Source of the DNA: Dromiciops gliroides
Taxonomy: Eukaryota; Chordata; Mammalia; Microbiotheria; Microbiotheriidae
Direction: 5' to 3'
Assembly: GCF_019393635.1 (NCBI RefSeq)
Contig: NC_057861.1
Location: forward strand, 542,944,211 to 543,008,210
DNA: 64,000 bases
Shown one piece after another: positions 21,696-33,200 of the stretch. The notes under the pieces were generated by a model, which saw nothing but the letters and a program-made list of their open reading frames with translations, was not told where the DNA came from and did no database searches. Position 1 is the first letter of the stretch. Each line of letters opens with the position of its first letter. The position numbers were made by a program, and so were the translations under genes.

Positions 21696-22775
21696 ATTCA
21701 GAGTGTTCAACTGAAGCCATCCCCAACACAGCTTAAATTATATTTATAAATATAGAAAATGATTAACTGTTCAAATCCATAAGTGGTGCTTCTTCAGTAA
21801 ATACTGTACAGGATTTTACCATGGAAGAACTTTTTTTTAATTTTTACCTTGAGACTTTTTCTTAATTACCCTTAATCCAAATGGATGAAAACTTTCTACA
21901 ACTGCTGACCGTTGTAAAATACCGTGTATATAATCACATTGAAAATAATGCCCTGGAATAGAACATCTCAAATGCTGCTTAATTACAGACTCAGGTTGAT
22001 TACTTGTATTTCATGTAATGTTACTCCAAGTTAGACATCTGGTGCAAGACCAAGCCAGGAAACCATGGAATTATTTAAAAAGGAGGGGGTGGGAGGGAAG
22101 TGGGAAGGGGAAAAAAAAGAAAAAGAAAAAAAACTGTGTATATTTAATTTAAAGACTTATTTAAAGATTCACAAGCTCTTACCTAGAATTTTGAGAGAGA
22201 GCTCTCTGTTTTCTGTGATGTCTGATACTAGAAACTAATTTGCTTCACATTTTAGTTGTATTCAAGATTTGAAGATGTATTTTATAGACAAGTTCTGTTT
22301 CTGAACTTTGTGGAAACACACCAATCAATTTACCAGTTATGATGAGCATTTACATTATGAATGTATAACCCAAACTTTATTTGTAAAGCCTACAGTATGT
22401 TTTTATTACATAACACTTTTTTATACAGTCACTTGTCTTGACTATACAATATTGGAGTCTGAGTTGTCAGTTTGGTCCCTTAAAGTTTCTAGTTACAGAC
22501 AAATTCATACTGTGATTTTATTTTTAATATGGAAATGCTATCAAACTGTGATATACTTATAATTCACTGGTCCTGCATCAGGAGATGGAGTGGGGAAAAC
22601 TGTATTTAATACAGTTTATATCTGAATAATCTGTATGGTTTATACAGTCTGTGTTGTTCAGAGATGTCTAAAGTTTGATCTTTGTTTTTTTAAAGATTAT
22701 AAAAGCACTTGCCCCACTGTAAATATATAGCATGTAAAATTTATATAGTATATAAAATACAGCAAAGTCAAAACA
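21696..22775 (+). other. USP42: USP42 3' UTR exon (predicted)
   Basis: It starts after the strong acceptor TTGTCTTTCAG at 21685..21695. It is AU-rich, with a poly-purine stretch near 22080..22130. No recognisable repeat occurs in it. It ends at a probable poly(A) site: TATAAA at 22751..22756 followed by the GU-rich stretch TTGTTTGTGTTTT at 22778..22790. There is no canonical AATAAA nearby. Confidence 0.6.
22751..22756 (+). promoter_or_regulatory. USP42: probable USP42 poly(A) signal (TATAAA variant)
   Basis: A TATAAA hexamer with a GU/U-rich downstream element about 25 bases later, in the expected place for the 3' end of USP42 and just before the convergent CYTH3 end. A variant hexamer, so moderate confidence. 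Confidence 0.45.
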
Positions 22776-23054
22776 ACTTGTTTGTGTTTTATTTTTAAGC
22801 TCTTCTAGCTTTGGTTATTTGAACTTAACTCCTTCCTAGTTGCATTGTTTGAAGGTAAACAAGTGGGTGGCACACTTATTCTTCAAGAAGAATATCTTTC
22901 ATGGGGGAGGGAGACTAATTTGCTCTACTGGGGCCGGACCTTCATTCAGAGAGTTAGCAAAGGAAAGCCAGCTGCAATGCAAGTAATAACTTCAGTGGGC
23001 TTACTTACCTGTTACTTTTATATCTAAAGAATCAGATCTTAGACACTTGTGTTT

Positions 23055-26000
23055 GTCTAACAACACTTTTGACTTTTATTGTAAGTGAACACAATATTTG
23101 CAATAGAGTTTTACATCCATATAACAATCCTATCCACTTTACAGCAAAATATGAATAGATAAAGAATGTTTCTTCATGCAAATTGTGGTTGTACAGAGTA
23201 ACGAACACTTCAAAATTCAATACATATCTGTACATTATTTACAAATTAACTTTATATTTAATTGTAAATAGAAATGTTTTCCAAGAAAATATAAGAAACT
23301 GATAATTCACAAATGATAACTGTAGCTTCTGGTCTACAACAGACCTAACTTCTCAGCAAGCATATCTATTTAGATATATGCAATTATAACTTTAAAAATA
23401 TGCATTGCTTTATATGAAGCATGAAATGCTGCTCCATCTATAAATAACTTCTATTTTGACCCAGTTTGGTACCACACATGTTAAACTGCTCAAAAAAGTT
23501 TGTGACCTTTGAGGAGAGCTAGGTTACTTTGCACTGTAGTCAGTCCAGCTGAGCTTAAGAGAAAAGCTTTCTAAATTACACTGTTCCCTGGGTTGAGATC
23601 TGTTTATAACCACAGCCAAACTTGGTTTGGGGGGGGGGGGAAGGGAGAGATTACAGGGATGAGAAGTGCAACGGAAGCAGCTTACCTAGAATGAGTGTCC
23701 CTGGCTGTGTCCACACTACCCCACCCTCCTTATTGTCCCTGAAGAAAGTTTTCAGTCTTTGGCCAGAAGTTGGGGCAAAATGCAAGCCCTAAAAGCAACT
23801 GGGAGAGGAGGAAGATTGAATCTTGGGATGGAGGGGACAGGGAAAACACTTCACTGCTTCCCTGGGATCAGGCAAAAAAAAAAAAATTAGTCATGGCACC
23901 TCACAGGGAAAGAGGCTGTTTTGTCTTACACAGGCTCTCCAGCCAGAGCCTGTGAGATGAGCTCCAGGTGCTGGGGAAGGGGTCCTCACCCTTCTGTGAA
24001 CAATAGTTTATCTGGCCCAGGTTTCCAGCTACTTTTCCCCTGTAGACACTGAGGTGCTTTGCTCCTTGAGAAGCCTAATTGATGGCTTAGTGGAAATGTT
24101 GGCCTTATTTCCATCCCTGCTAATACTGTCACAATGTTCAAAATTAATTTAAAACAATAGAATACCTTTGGTGGCAAATTAAAAAATTATAAGTACAACA
24201 CAGTCTTGTTGCCCACACTCAAATGCTGGTGGGGTCAAGGAGAGAAATAAGCTAACCACAGTTTGATTTTTTTTTTTAATGCAGAGAAATCTGCTACTTT
24301 TTTGCTATCACAACATAATTTTAGTTATATAAGTTACTATAATTTTCCATGTAAACATCCACATAGGTAAAGTTCTTTTACAAACTACTATGGCAAAAGA
24401 ACACATTTACTTTCATAAGGCATTTCCTTCATGCTGCTTCACCAATATGGTTGTGAGGTCAAAACCAGAAAGATACCTGCCCACCCCTGCACCAAGGACT
24501 TATTTAAAAGAATCGTTCTAAGAAGTAAGGAGAGAGAAAACATGGAAAATTAAGGAAGTGCTCATGGTTTTCAGGAAAATGAGCCATTAGACTGCTGTTG
24601 TGGATGAGATCACCCAATCCTAGGCTTCTATAGTTTCTATAATCAATGTTTAGTGTTTCTATAATCAATCTCCATTAGCAACGTTTGGTCTGGTATAGTC
24701 CATGAGGCTCTTTCATGGAAAGCTGAAACCCAAAGCTGCACGTGCACTACTGAGGGATATCTGAGGGAGGTACCACTGTCTTTTCTCAAAACCAAAAGTA
24801 AAATTTGCTATATGTTTATGGTACCATTTAAGAGGCCCCAAAGCCCAGGAACAAATCAAATCGACTGATTAATGAATAGCAATAGTGATTTCAGATACCT
24901 TTGGATGACATCTGTTCCATATCGCATCTCTACCTTTTAATGGCCTGATCTAGATCAGTGCCCCCGCACAATCACCAACTCTCAGCATTATGAACATCTA
25001 GCTGACATCAGTGATGACTTCTGCCTTTTTGAGTTTAACAAAGGCATAAAAAGTGAAATTGAAATGTGAGGTTTTCTGTGACTTGGTTTTAGTTACTTCC
25101 TACTGCAAAATCTATCTATACTCTATCTTCGCGCTGCACCTGAATCACATAGCCTTTGCAGGTGAGACAAATTTAGTAAGTTTTCTGGTTGGAGAAGATA
25201 CCTGCTTTCTAATTTTCATTTGTGAAGGTAGAAATAACACCAAGAACAGCGTCATCTTCTAATACCAAATCAACATAGTCATATTTGTAGAGGGAGTCCT
25301 ATGGAGAACAATCTGTCCCACACCTAAATCATATAGTTATGGAAATAAAATTGGGTTAGCAAAGATCTTTTAACTGGCTCAGTCCTAGAACTCTGACTGC
25401 TGTAGCCTTTTAACTTATTTTGCATTTCCTCGGCTTTGATATTTTAGATTTTCTATTTGATTCCAGGCTAAAATATCCCTACACATACACACACTCCTTT
25501 GCCTCTACTATTTTTCTGTGATGATCATCTGTGCTATATTGGGACTGAGTATTAAGTGCTCTAAAAACTCTGTACTAAGGAACTTCCAAAGTTCCATTTA
25601 CATAGCCGATGCACTTGTAATTTGAACTGTTTAAAACAAATCTCAGTGCCATGCAATTAAGAAAATCCAAAACAATGTATATTTTTAAATTATGTATTTG
25701 CCCCATAGTTTGAGTTATCCCTCTTATGATGGAATATTAACTATCTTAAAACATGCCTAAAGGTGTGTTGCAAGAAGAAAGAGGGTTCACAAATTACTTC
25801 TAGCTCATTCTATTAAGGAATTTGGTTATATCCTTATAAGGTCACGGAATAAATGCAATACTCTGTTTCACCGTATGGTTTTGTAGTGCAGATAGCAGAG
25901 AATATGCTCCCTATGGCCAGTCAAATACATGTATAACATGTTTCTGTTTGGAGGATTTCCCTCTTCTGACAATCAGCAATTACAGTATCAACACCCCAGG

Positions 26001-27213
26001 GTACATGTCCTTAACATTGATAAATTGTTTTTTAGAAAACACTTGTGGGGCTAAAAATGCCACATAAAAGTATAAGGCACCTTCTCAGCTAAGGTTAGAA
26101 AGGGAAAAGTTCCCTCTTCTATCTCACCTCTGTGTTGTTTACAGTTACTAGCTTTAATGCTTAATTCCTGGGGCAAATTAAAGCCAAATAATTTTTTTTT
26201 TTGATCTGAGAGATTTAGACACTATTAAGGAAGACTTTCCCCCCATAAAAATACTAAAAATTTTCTTTAAAAGATTCCTGGATACCTCTTTCTTCTATAT
26301 TCTATATACCTAGCTATCCCCACAGGATTCTAGTCCTTGTCAAATTATCTTGATAAAAGGATAATACTGCCTTTTACCTTACACTTCATCTAATTCTGTC
26401 TCTATGGCAGCAGTAAGCATAGTAAGACACGACCTCAATTGTCTACACCTACCACTTAAACTCATTTTTTTTTTTCTTTTCCAAAGCCCTTACCTTTGGG
26501 AGCTGCATATTTTCAGGGCACATTGTACTTGTGCCCAGGAGTTAAATTAAATTTATAGCTGCCATTCTAAAAATACTATTGTTAGAAAGTAAAAGTTTAT
26601 TTCAGTATAATTTCAGAATATAAAAAGGTATATAAAAGCTATATTCCTATATATCAGAGGAAAAAAGTTCTAAATAAAAAAAGTGGTGGCTTTTTTTTAT
26701 CAAACAATTGAATTTGGAATGATTTGCGTTGCCGCTAATGGTCATGTGTTGTACAATTGGCATGAAGAAGGTCTTCACATAGAGAAAACAAGTTCTGGAT
26801 CACACCAGTTCTGGTGGCTGGATTACAAAGAATTCATACTGGCTAAAAATCATAAGAACAGTATTTTCTAACATCTCCCAACCTGGGCAATATGCTCAAT
26901 AAGCAGGAAGGGATAAATATTTCATGTTTATCAGCCTGATTATTTTCTCCAGGTTATAGAAAATCCAAAGCATACATAAGGCTTCCATGTCTTCTGTTCA
27001 TTAATTTCCCATACATTCATCCTTGGGAAGTTGTCTGCAGTATTCTATTTAAAGTACTTGTCTCCTGGTGAGTATCTTGTGGAAGGTTTTCTGCATCATC
27101 TGTACTCCAACTGTAGAGGTGGGAGTGCTCTTTGATAAGTTTTTAAAATTTTACCTGTTTGTATTCTCGATTTCATGCTCCACTTAATATAGAACTGCCC
27201 AAACAGCAGAGTG
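23055..27213 (-). other. CYTH3: CYTH3 3' UTR (~4.1 kb)
   Basis: It runs from the CYTH3 stop to the inferred poly(A) site. I see no SINE or L1 in it, in contrast to the flanking introns, which supports its status as exon sequence under constraint. It contains a G run near 23629..23640 and a short direct duplication around TTTCTATAATCAAT at 24636..24668. Internal poly(A) sites are possible; no real ORF is seen. Confidence 0.65.
23075..23080 (-). promoter_or_regulatory. CYTH3: probable CYTH3 poly(A) signal (AATAAA on minus strand)
   Basis: TTTATT on the + strand is AATAAA on the minus strand, followed on that strand by the GU-rich GTGTTGTTAG. This places CYTH3 cleavage near 23055, about 280 bases from the inferred USP42 end. 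Confidence 0.5.
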
Positions 27214-27286
27214 CTATTTTTTATTAGCAATTCTTCTTTTCCTTGTTGCCAGCATATCGTAAAAGGGATCTTTGCTGATACTTGCT
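27214..27286 (-). CDS. CYTH3: CYTH3 last coding exon: polybasic tail and stop
   Basis: It reads [20 protein letters not shown] then ANKK and TAG on the minus strand. The polybasic RKRRIANKK end assists membrane binding and autoinhibition in cytohesins. The acceptor is CCCCTTCACCAG. Confidence 0.95.
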
Positions 27287-30200
27287 CTGGTGAAGGGGCA
27301 AAAAGAAAAAAGTATCAGGTAGGTGGTTTGACAAAATCCATCTACTTTTCCATTACAACAGAAGGCTGGCCCTAGAAGAAAACTCAAGTTTTTAAAAACT
27401 TGAATGGACTTCTCGAGAAGTCTAAGTATAAGCCCATCAATGTTGTCCAGATTTCAGGTGTTAAACATGATGACAACTGTTGTACTTCCCAGTCCATACT
27501 CCATAAAACACTTATCAGAAGATGGAGGAATAATTCGAACCTTCTAAAAATACTGTGGTTTTAATTTTAAGCCCATTACTCACTTGATTGACTTGATCCA
27601 CTCTTCCTTCTCTTCTGGAGTTGGAGCAGATATTCTGTATACAACATGGTTGCCTTCTACCACTCTGCCATCTGCCTCTGTTTTACAGGCTTTTATGACC
27701 TGTCCTTTATGGCTTGGGTTATAAAGCTCAAAACAGTTCTGGGTAAAAAGACAAGACAAAGGGAGAGAGAGATGTTCAAAAATCACAGGACCTGAACATG
27801 TTGAGAGCTTGCTTTGAAGTTTATTTAGTTTGTTGGTTTACTATTTAGTTCATTAAAAGTAGAATTTCCATAACAGAGAACTTACAGGTTTCCTGGGATC
27901 TTCTACTTCTCTTATGCTAAGATTTTCCAAAGGGATAATTCCTCTTGGCTCTTTATCCTACAAGATACAAGAGTATTTTCTTATTCATCTGAAATCACTA
28001 CTGGGGATCAGATTCAAAATAGAGTGTGATGGAATGGATTACTGTTACTGTTGGAAAGAGAATTCAATAGCTTTCAAATCATACTCACTGTTGTGTATTC
28101 AAAGTAATAGAGGCAATTATCTGTCAAAATGAACCACCGTCTCTTCCAGGTTTTCACTCTTCCACCTATAAAAACAAAGAGTTGGCTGAGTCCAGTCCAC
28201 CATGCAAGTGGGATATAAGCTTATAAAACAGACTTGGTGCTGAAACTTCAATCGAATCTGGAGGTGTTTTGTTTTGTTTTTTTACAAGTGTTACTGACCT
28301 TCAGAAATACTATCAGACTGATCTCACCTTTGCCTCTTAGTGGGCAGAGGCACTGAATAGTCTTAACAACAGGAAAGACACTGAAAAGAAACGTTTGTGC
28401 CTGGGGGACTAAGGTCCCCCCCCAAACCCCATAAGTCAGATCTCTGACATTGCTGGAGACTCATGAAGAAGTGGTTTCCATTCCTGCCTGCCCTGTCTGA
28501 GACAGAGGTGGGTAATCCTTTACATTTTTTATCCTTTTACAGGAAAAAATCCATCTTCATGATTTGGTTTCATTTTCTCCCACAAACAAGTGTAAAAGGA
28601 TGCCATTGCCTACTCATCTTGGATTTATTGGTCTTAATTTTGTTATATCAGGGGTGGTTATCCCATTATTAAAATACTCTAAGCAGAATTGGCATAGTTC
28701 TCTAACAATTATCCCTTTAACTTAAAATGCAGATTGATTTTTTTTTTGGACATGGCAGATTTGTTTTGCTTGACTATACATGTTTGTAACAGGTTTTGTT
28801 TTTCTTGCATTCTCGGTGGGAGTGGGGGAGAGAAGGCAGGGGAAGAGAATGTGGGCCTGAAAATAAAATTGAGTAAATTTTTAAAAATAATTATCCCCTT
28901 ATGCAGAATTATCAGACTTAATAAATCATTGAACTAAATCTTAGTATATAGATAATTGGACACAATTTATCTGTTGATTTTGCTTATCAAGATTTTTTTA
29001 TTTTAAAAAACCCAAACCTTAAGTCTCTTTTATCCATTATAAGGCAGATGTGGCCAAATTAGTCCCCACTTCTTTTTTTAAAATAAATTTTAAGAACTTT
29101 TATTCTTATATCATCAGAATTTCTCCCAGCATTCCTCCCCCCTAAGAAAGCCATCCCATATAGCAAAAGACATTTTTAAAGAAAAAGGAAAAAATCAGCA
29201 ATACATAAAAAAGTCTGAAAATATATGCAACGTTCCACACCTGTGAACCTCCCTGTTTGCATCCCTGCCTCTTTATCCCACTGCTTCTCACATGCATGTT
29301 TTGGCAGAAGGAATATGTTGGACTGGCAGTATCCTTTGAGTGGCTTAAGCCACAGCTCATTGCATGGTGACTATGGCTTTAATGTATGAATCTGAGTTGG
29401 TGAAGTACATGGTGAAGAAGCAAGCAGAAGCAAGTGCTGAAATGTTGAAACAAAGACAGGGGAGATGGAATGAAAGAGATTTGCTGGCTGAGGAAAGGGA
29501 ATTAAAGGAAGGGCACAACAAAGAAGTGGAAAGGCAGACGAGGACTTGGGCCTGGCTCTGCTCTTGGTCTCTGCACCTCATAGGCTGATTTGGTGGCTTG
29601 TAGTTGGTATACTTCATAATAAGGGACTTTATTTTCATATGCTAGGACACTTAAACTAGGTAGAACTGGTTGGGCTTAACTGTGCTCTACTCCATAAAAG
29701 TCATCTGGGAAGGGGAGAGAGATGAATAGAAAAAAGTCTGAAGTCTGAAAAAGTCCAAGGTTCTAGATGAGAAAAAAATCATTTCTGATCCTCCCTGCAT
29801 TTCCACCTGGATTAATCCTGCACAATCACTGACCAACCAGCAATGCCCAAAACAATTCTAGAGATAGAAGGGTAAAGAGAGCTTTTACTTATACCTCTAG
29901 CCTGCCTCAAGTGTGCATTGCCCAGTTTATATCTTTTCTACCTTGCCTCACAAGCTACCAGAAAGCAATTTACTTAAAATCATCTATTATTTTCACTTCC
30001 TTGATTGATCAGCTCTAGGGTACCCCATAGTAGCCAGTCACCATCTAATTCTCTGATTCAATGAGCCCATGTTTCATGCCGGGGCACTACCCTACATCAG
30101 AATGCTGTAAGTAAGACGGAGGTGTCAGTGATCTGAGTCCTGTCTTGGCCTCCAACCTGCTATGAAACTGGGACAAACAACCTTCTTCCTCTGCCTGTTT

Positions 30201-33200
30201 CCTCAGCTATAAGTAAGACATAGTCCATTAGCCTCACATTAAGGACTAATGATTACAGAGCCTCTTGCAAATACAAATCTTGAATAAATGACAGTAACAG
30301 TTTTGAATTCTGTAGCCTTTGGAATAACATCAAATTTGAAGTTTTGTGTTCTCAGTGTAAGCTCTTTAAATCCTGCCTGTCTTATCCCAGATGGAAGCAG
30401 GCAGAAGAGAGAGAGAGATACTCAAGTGTGGTGCTTTAGAAGAGCTCTCTCATGCCCTCCAATTACAGGTGGATGGAGGAAGGCAGGATTTGCCCATAGC
30501 AAACAAGCTGCGGCTGATCAGCAGAGAGGAAGTGAAAACCAAATGAGTTTAGTTCTAGGTAATTAACTCCAGGGCCTTATGACTTCAGGGAAGCTATCTC
30601 CATATGTCACTGTTCTGGTACCTAGAGAGAATTCAGATTTGTTTACTTCTCACTGTGGCTCCTGCTCCCAACCTTCCAAATTAGTTGTAGTTTGTGAACT
30701 GATCTCAGTGGTGGTTAGCATGAGGAATAGAGTGGATAGAATGCTGGGCGTGGGGTAAGGAAAACATGAGTTCAAAAGTAGCCTCAGACACTGAGTAGCT
30801 GTGTGACCCTGGGGAAGTCACTTAACTGCTGTCTACCTCAGTTTCTTCATCTGTAAAATGGGGATAATGATAGCACCTACCTCCCAGGGTTGTTGTGAAG
30901 ATCAACTGAGATAATAATTTTAAGATGCTTAGCACAGTGCCCAGCATGTAGTAGGTGCTATAAAAATGCTAGCTGCTATAAAAATGCTAGCTGCTATTTA
31001 TTATCTTTACTATTGTTCTTATCATCATCACCATCACCACCACTGTCATCATTATCTTTGCCTTGGCTCCAGAGAGAAAGCAAAGAATCTTTGCTTGCTA
31101 ATGTCCTTCTTTTGTCTCCTTAAAACAAAATGAGGGGGAAAAAAGACAATTGAAAAAAAAAACGAGGGGCAGCTAGGTGGTGCAGTGGACAGAGCACTGG
31201 CCCTGGATTCAGGAGGACCTGAGTTCAAATCTGGCCTCAGACACTTAACACTTACTAGCCGTGTGACCCTGGGCAAGTCACTTAACCCCAACTGCCTCAG
31301 CAAAAACAAAACAAAACAACACAAAATGAGTTGGCTGGGAGTTGTGGTGCACATCTGTAGTCTCTTGCTTCTGGGGAGGCTGAGGCTGGTGGGTCACTTG
31401 AGCTTGGGAGTTCTGAGGTGGTCAGGTGTCTGCACTAAGTCTGAGCCCCTAGGAGCAAGGGACTACTAGGCTGCCCAAGGAGAAGCAAAACAGCCCAGGT
31501 CAGAAAGGGGGCAGGGTCAAAGTGCCCTTGCTAATGAGTAATAGAACTGAACCCATGAGGGAGCTACTGCACTTCTAGCCTGGGCAAGGTAGGAAGAACT
31601 AGTCTCAAACAACAGCAGCAGCAGCAACAGCCGCCATCCAAAACACCAAAACAAATGAATTCCAAATTTTCTCTTTAGAATTTTCCATTCTACTATGACT
31701 TGTCACATGTCCACACCCCTTCCTTGACTCCTTTTAGCTCCACTTATGACAAGCAGAAGTCCTCCTATCTATGTGTTGATCACAATTAATTCTTAAGCAT
31801 ATTGACTATAAATTATTCATTTGATAGTAATTTTAAAATATCTAAACACAACGTAGAAGGAAAATTTCTCCATAAATTTTCTCACATAACCTAGAAAAGG
31901 AGTCATTTTTTTTAAAACCACCTTTGGCACCTGCTTCAAAATTAATTTTGACATGAAGATGAAGCCAACTGATGTAACATCTGTGAAATAAGAAAGTGAT
32001 TTTCTGCACAACTGACTATGCTTACAAAGAGAAATTTCTGGTTTTAGTCTCTCAAATCCCTTTGGAAGCATTTGGCAAAATGCCTTATGTGGGTCCATAT
32101 TTTTATCTTCCTGTAATGGAAACTCTGATAGCAAGAACTATGTCCTTCTACCTATGTTAAAATATCCATTGTTACATATGCTTAAAAATAATAACTGACA
32201 AAAATCTATCAGTTATCCCTTTCAACTGAAAACTTGCTGCCTTGTGGTCCCTTTAAGAGAGAAAAGATCTTTCCCTCACATAATAATTGTTGTTATTGTT
32301 GAACTGCCCTGGGATAATGAAAACGGGGACAGACAGCAAGAGTGGGAGGGGAAAGGCACTTGCTTCAATATCTGAATGGGCCAGTGATCTTAGCAGTCCA
32401 GGTGCTGCCTTCACTGGCACACACTGCATCCCACCCTCTCATTCTGTGCAGTACTTGGGTCTATCTTTCCATGAATCCTTCACTGAAGAGTCACCCAATG
32501 TGCTCAATACCTTCTCTTGATTCTTTTATCATTTTGTGAATACTGGTGCCACATCCGGACTTTCTACATTACCAACCCCGCCCCACCCCCCCCCCCCCGG
32601 CCTTTTCTGATCACACATTTCTTTGGTAATGCCTTTTATGTCACTTCTTGTATACAAATCATCATTGGCAAGATGTTACAGCCTACTTAAAGCCACCATA
32701 TGGGCTTCCACTGCCCTTTGGACCACTTGCTTTTATGGTTATTCTGAGTCCATGTATCCCATGATTCACAGCCATATGTACCACCAAAAGAATGTTGGCA
32801 TTACAAAGGCAGGATTTTGTGGCAATGTTCAAGATAGAAATATAGGATGGCTGAAACCACTAGGTAGATCCCAAATGTGATCCATTCCAATCTCCTCCAC
32901 CTATTCAATTCTGGTCCTACAGCATTGTCTATCAGCACCTAACGCCCATGTACTGGAGGACTAAGCCAATCTTCTGGAACCATATTAAATTCCTAAATAC
33001 AAAGACAGAGTAGGGTTCCTTGGTGTGACAGCTTCCACAGGTCAAGAAACACAATAACACAATAAACATCCTCTCCCACCCTGCCTTACGAAGGGTTTGA
33101 CATCAGCAATTTTCTAGTCAATGAGAAAGAAGTCAAAAGAATGCTCCCGGATATAAATGGGTTGATTTGAGGCTATACATTTAGTTGGCAATGAAGCTGG

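Noticed and set aside
29364-29588. Charged open frames on both strands ([20 protein letters not shown]... )
   Set aside because: Antisense and sense frames are both open, the region is in a CYTH3 intron, and no known family is recognised.
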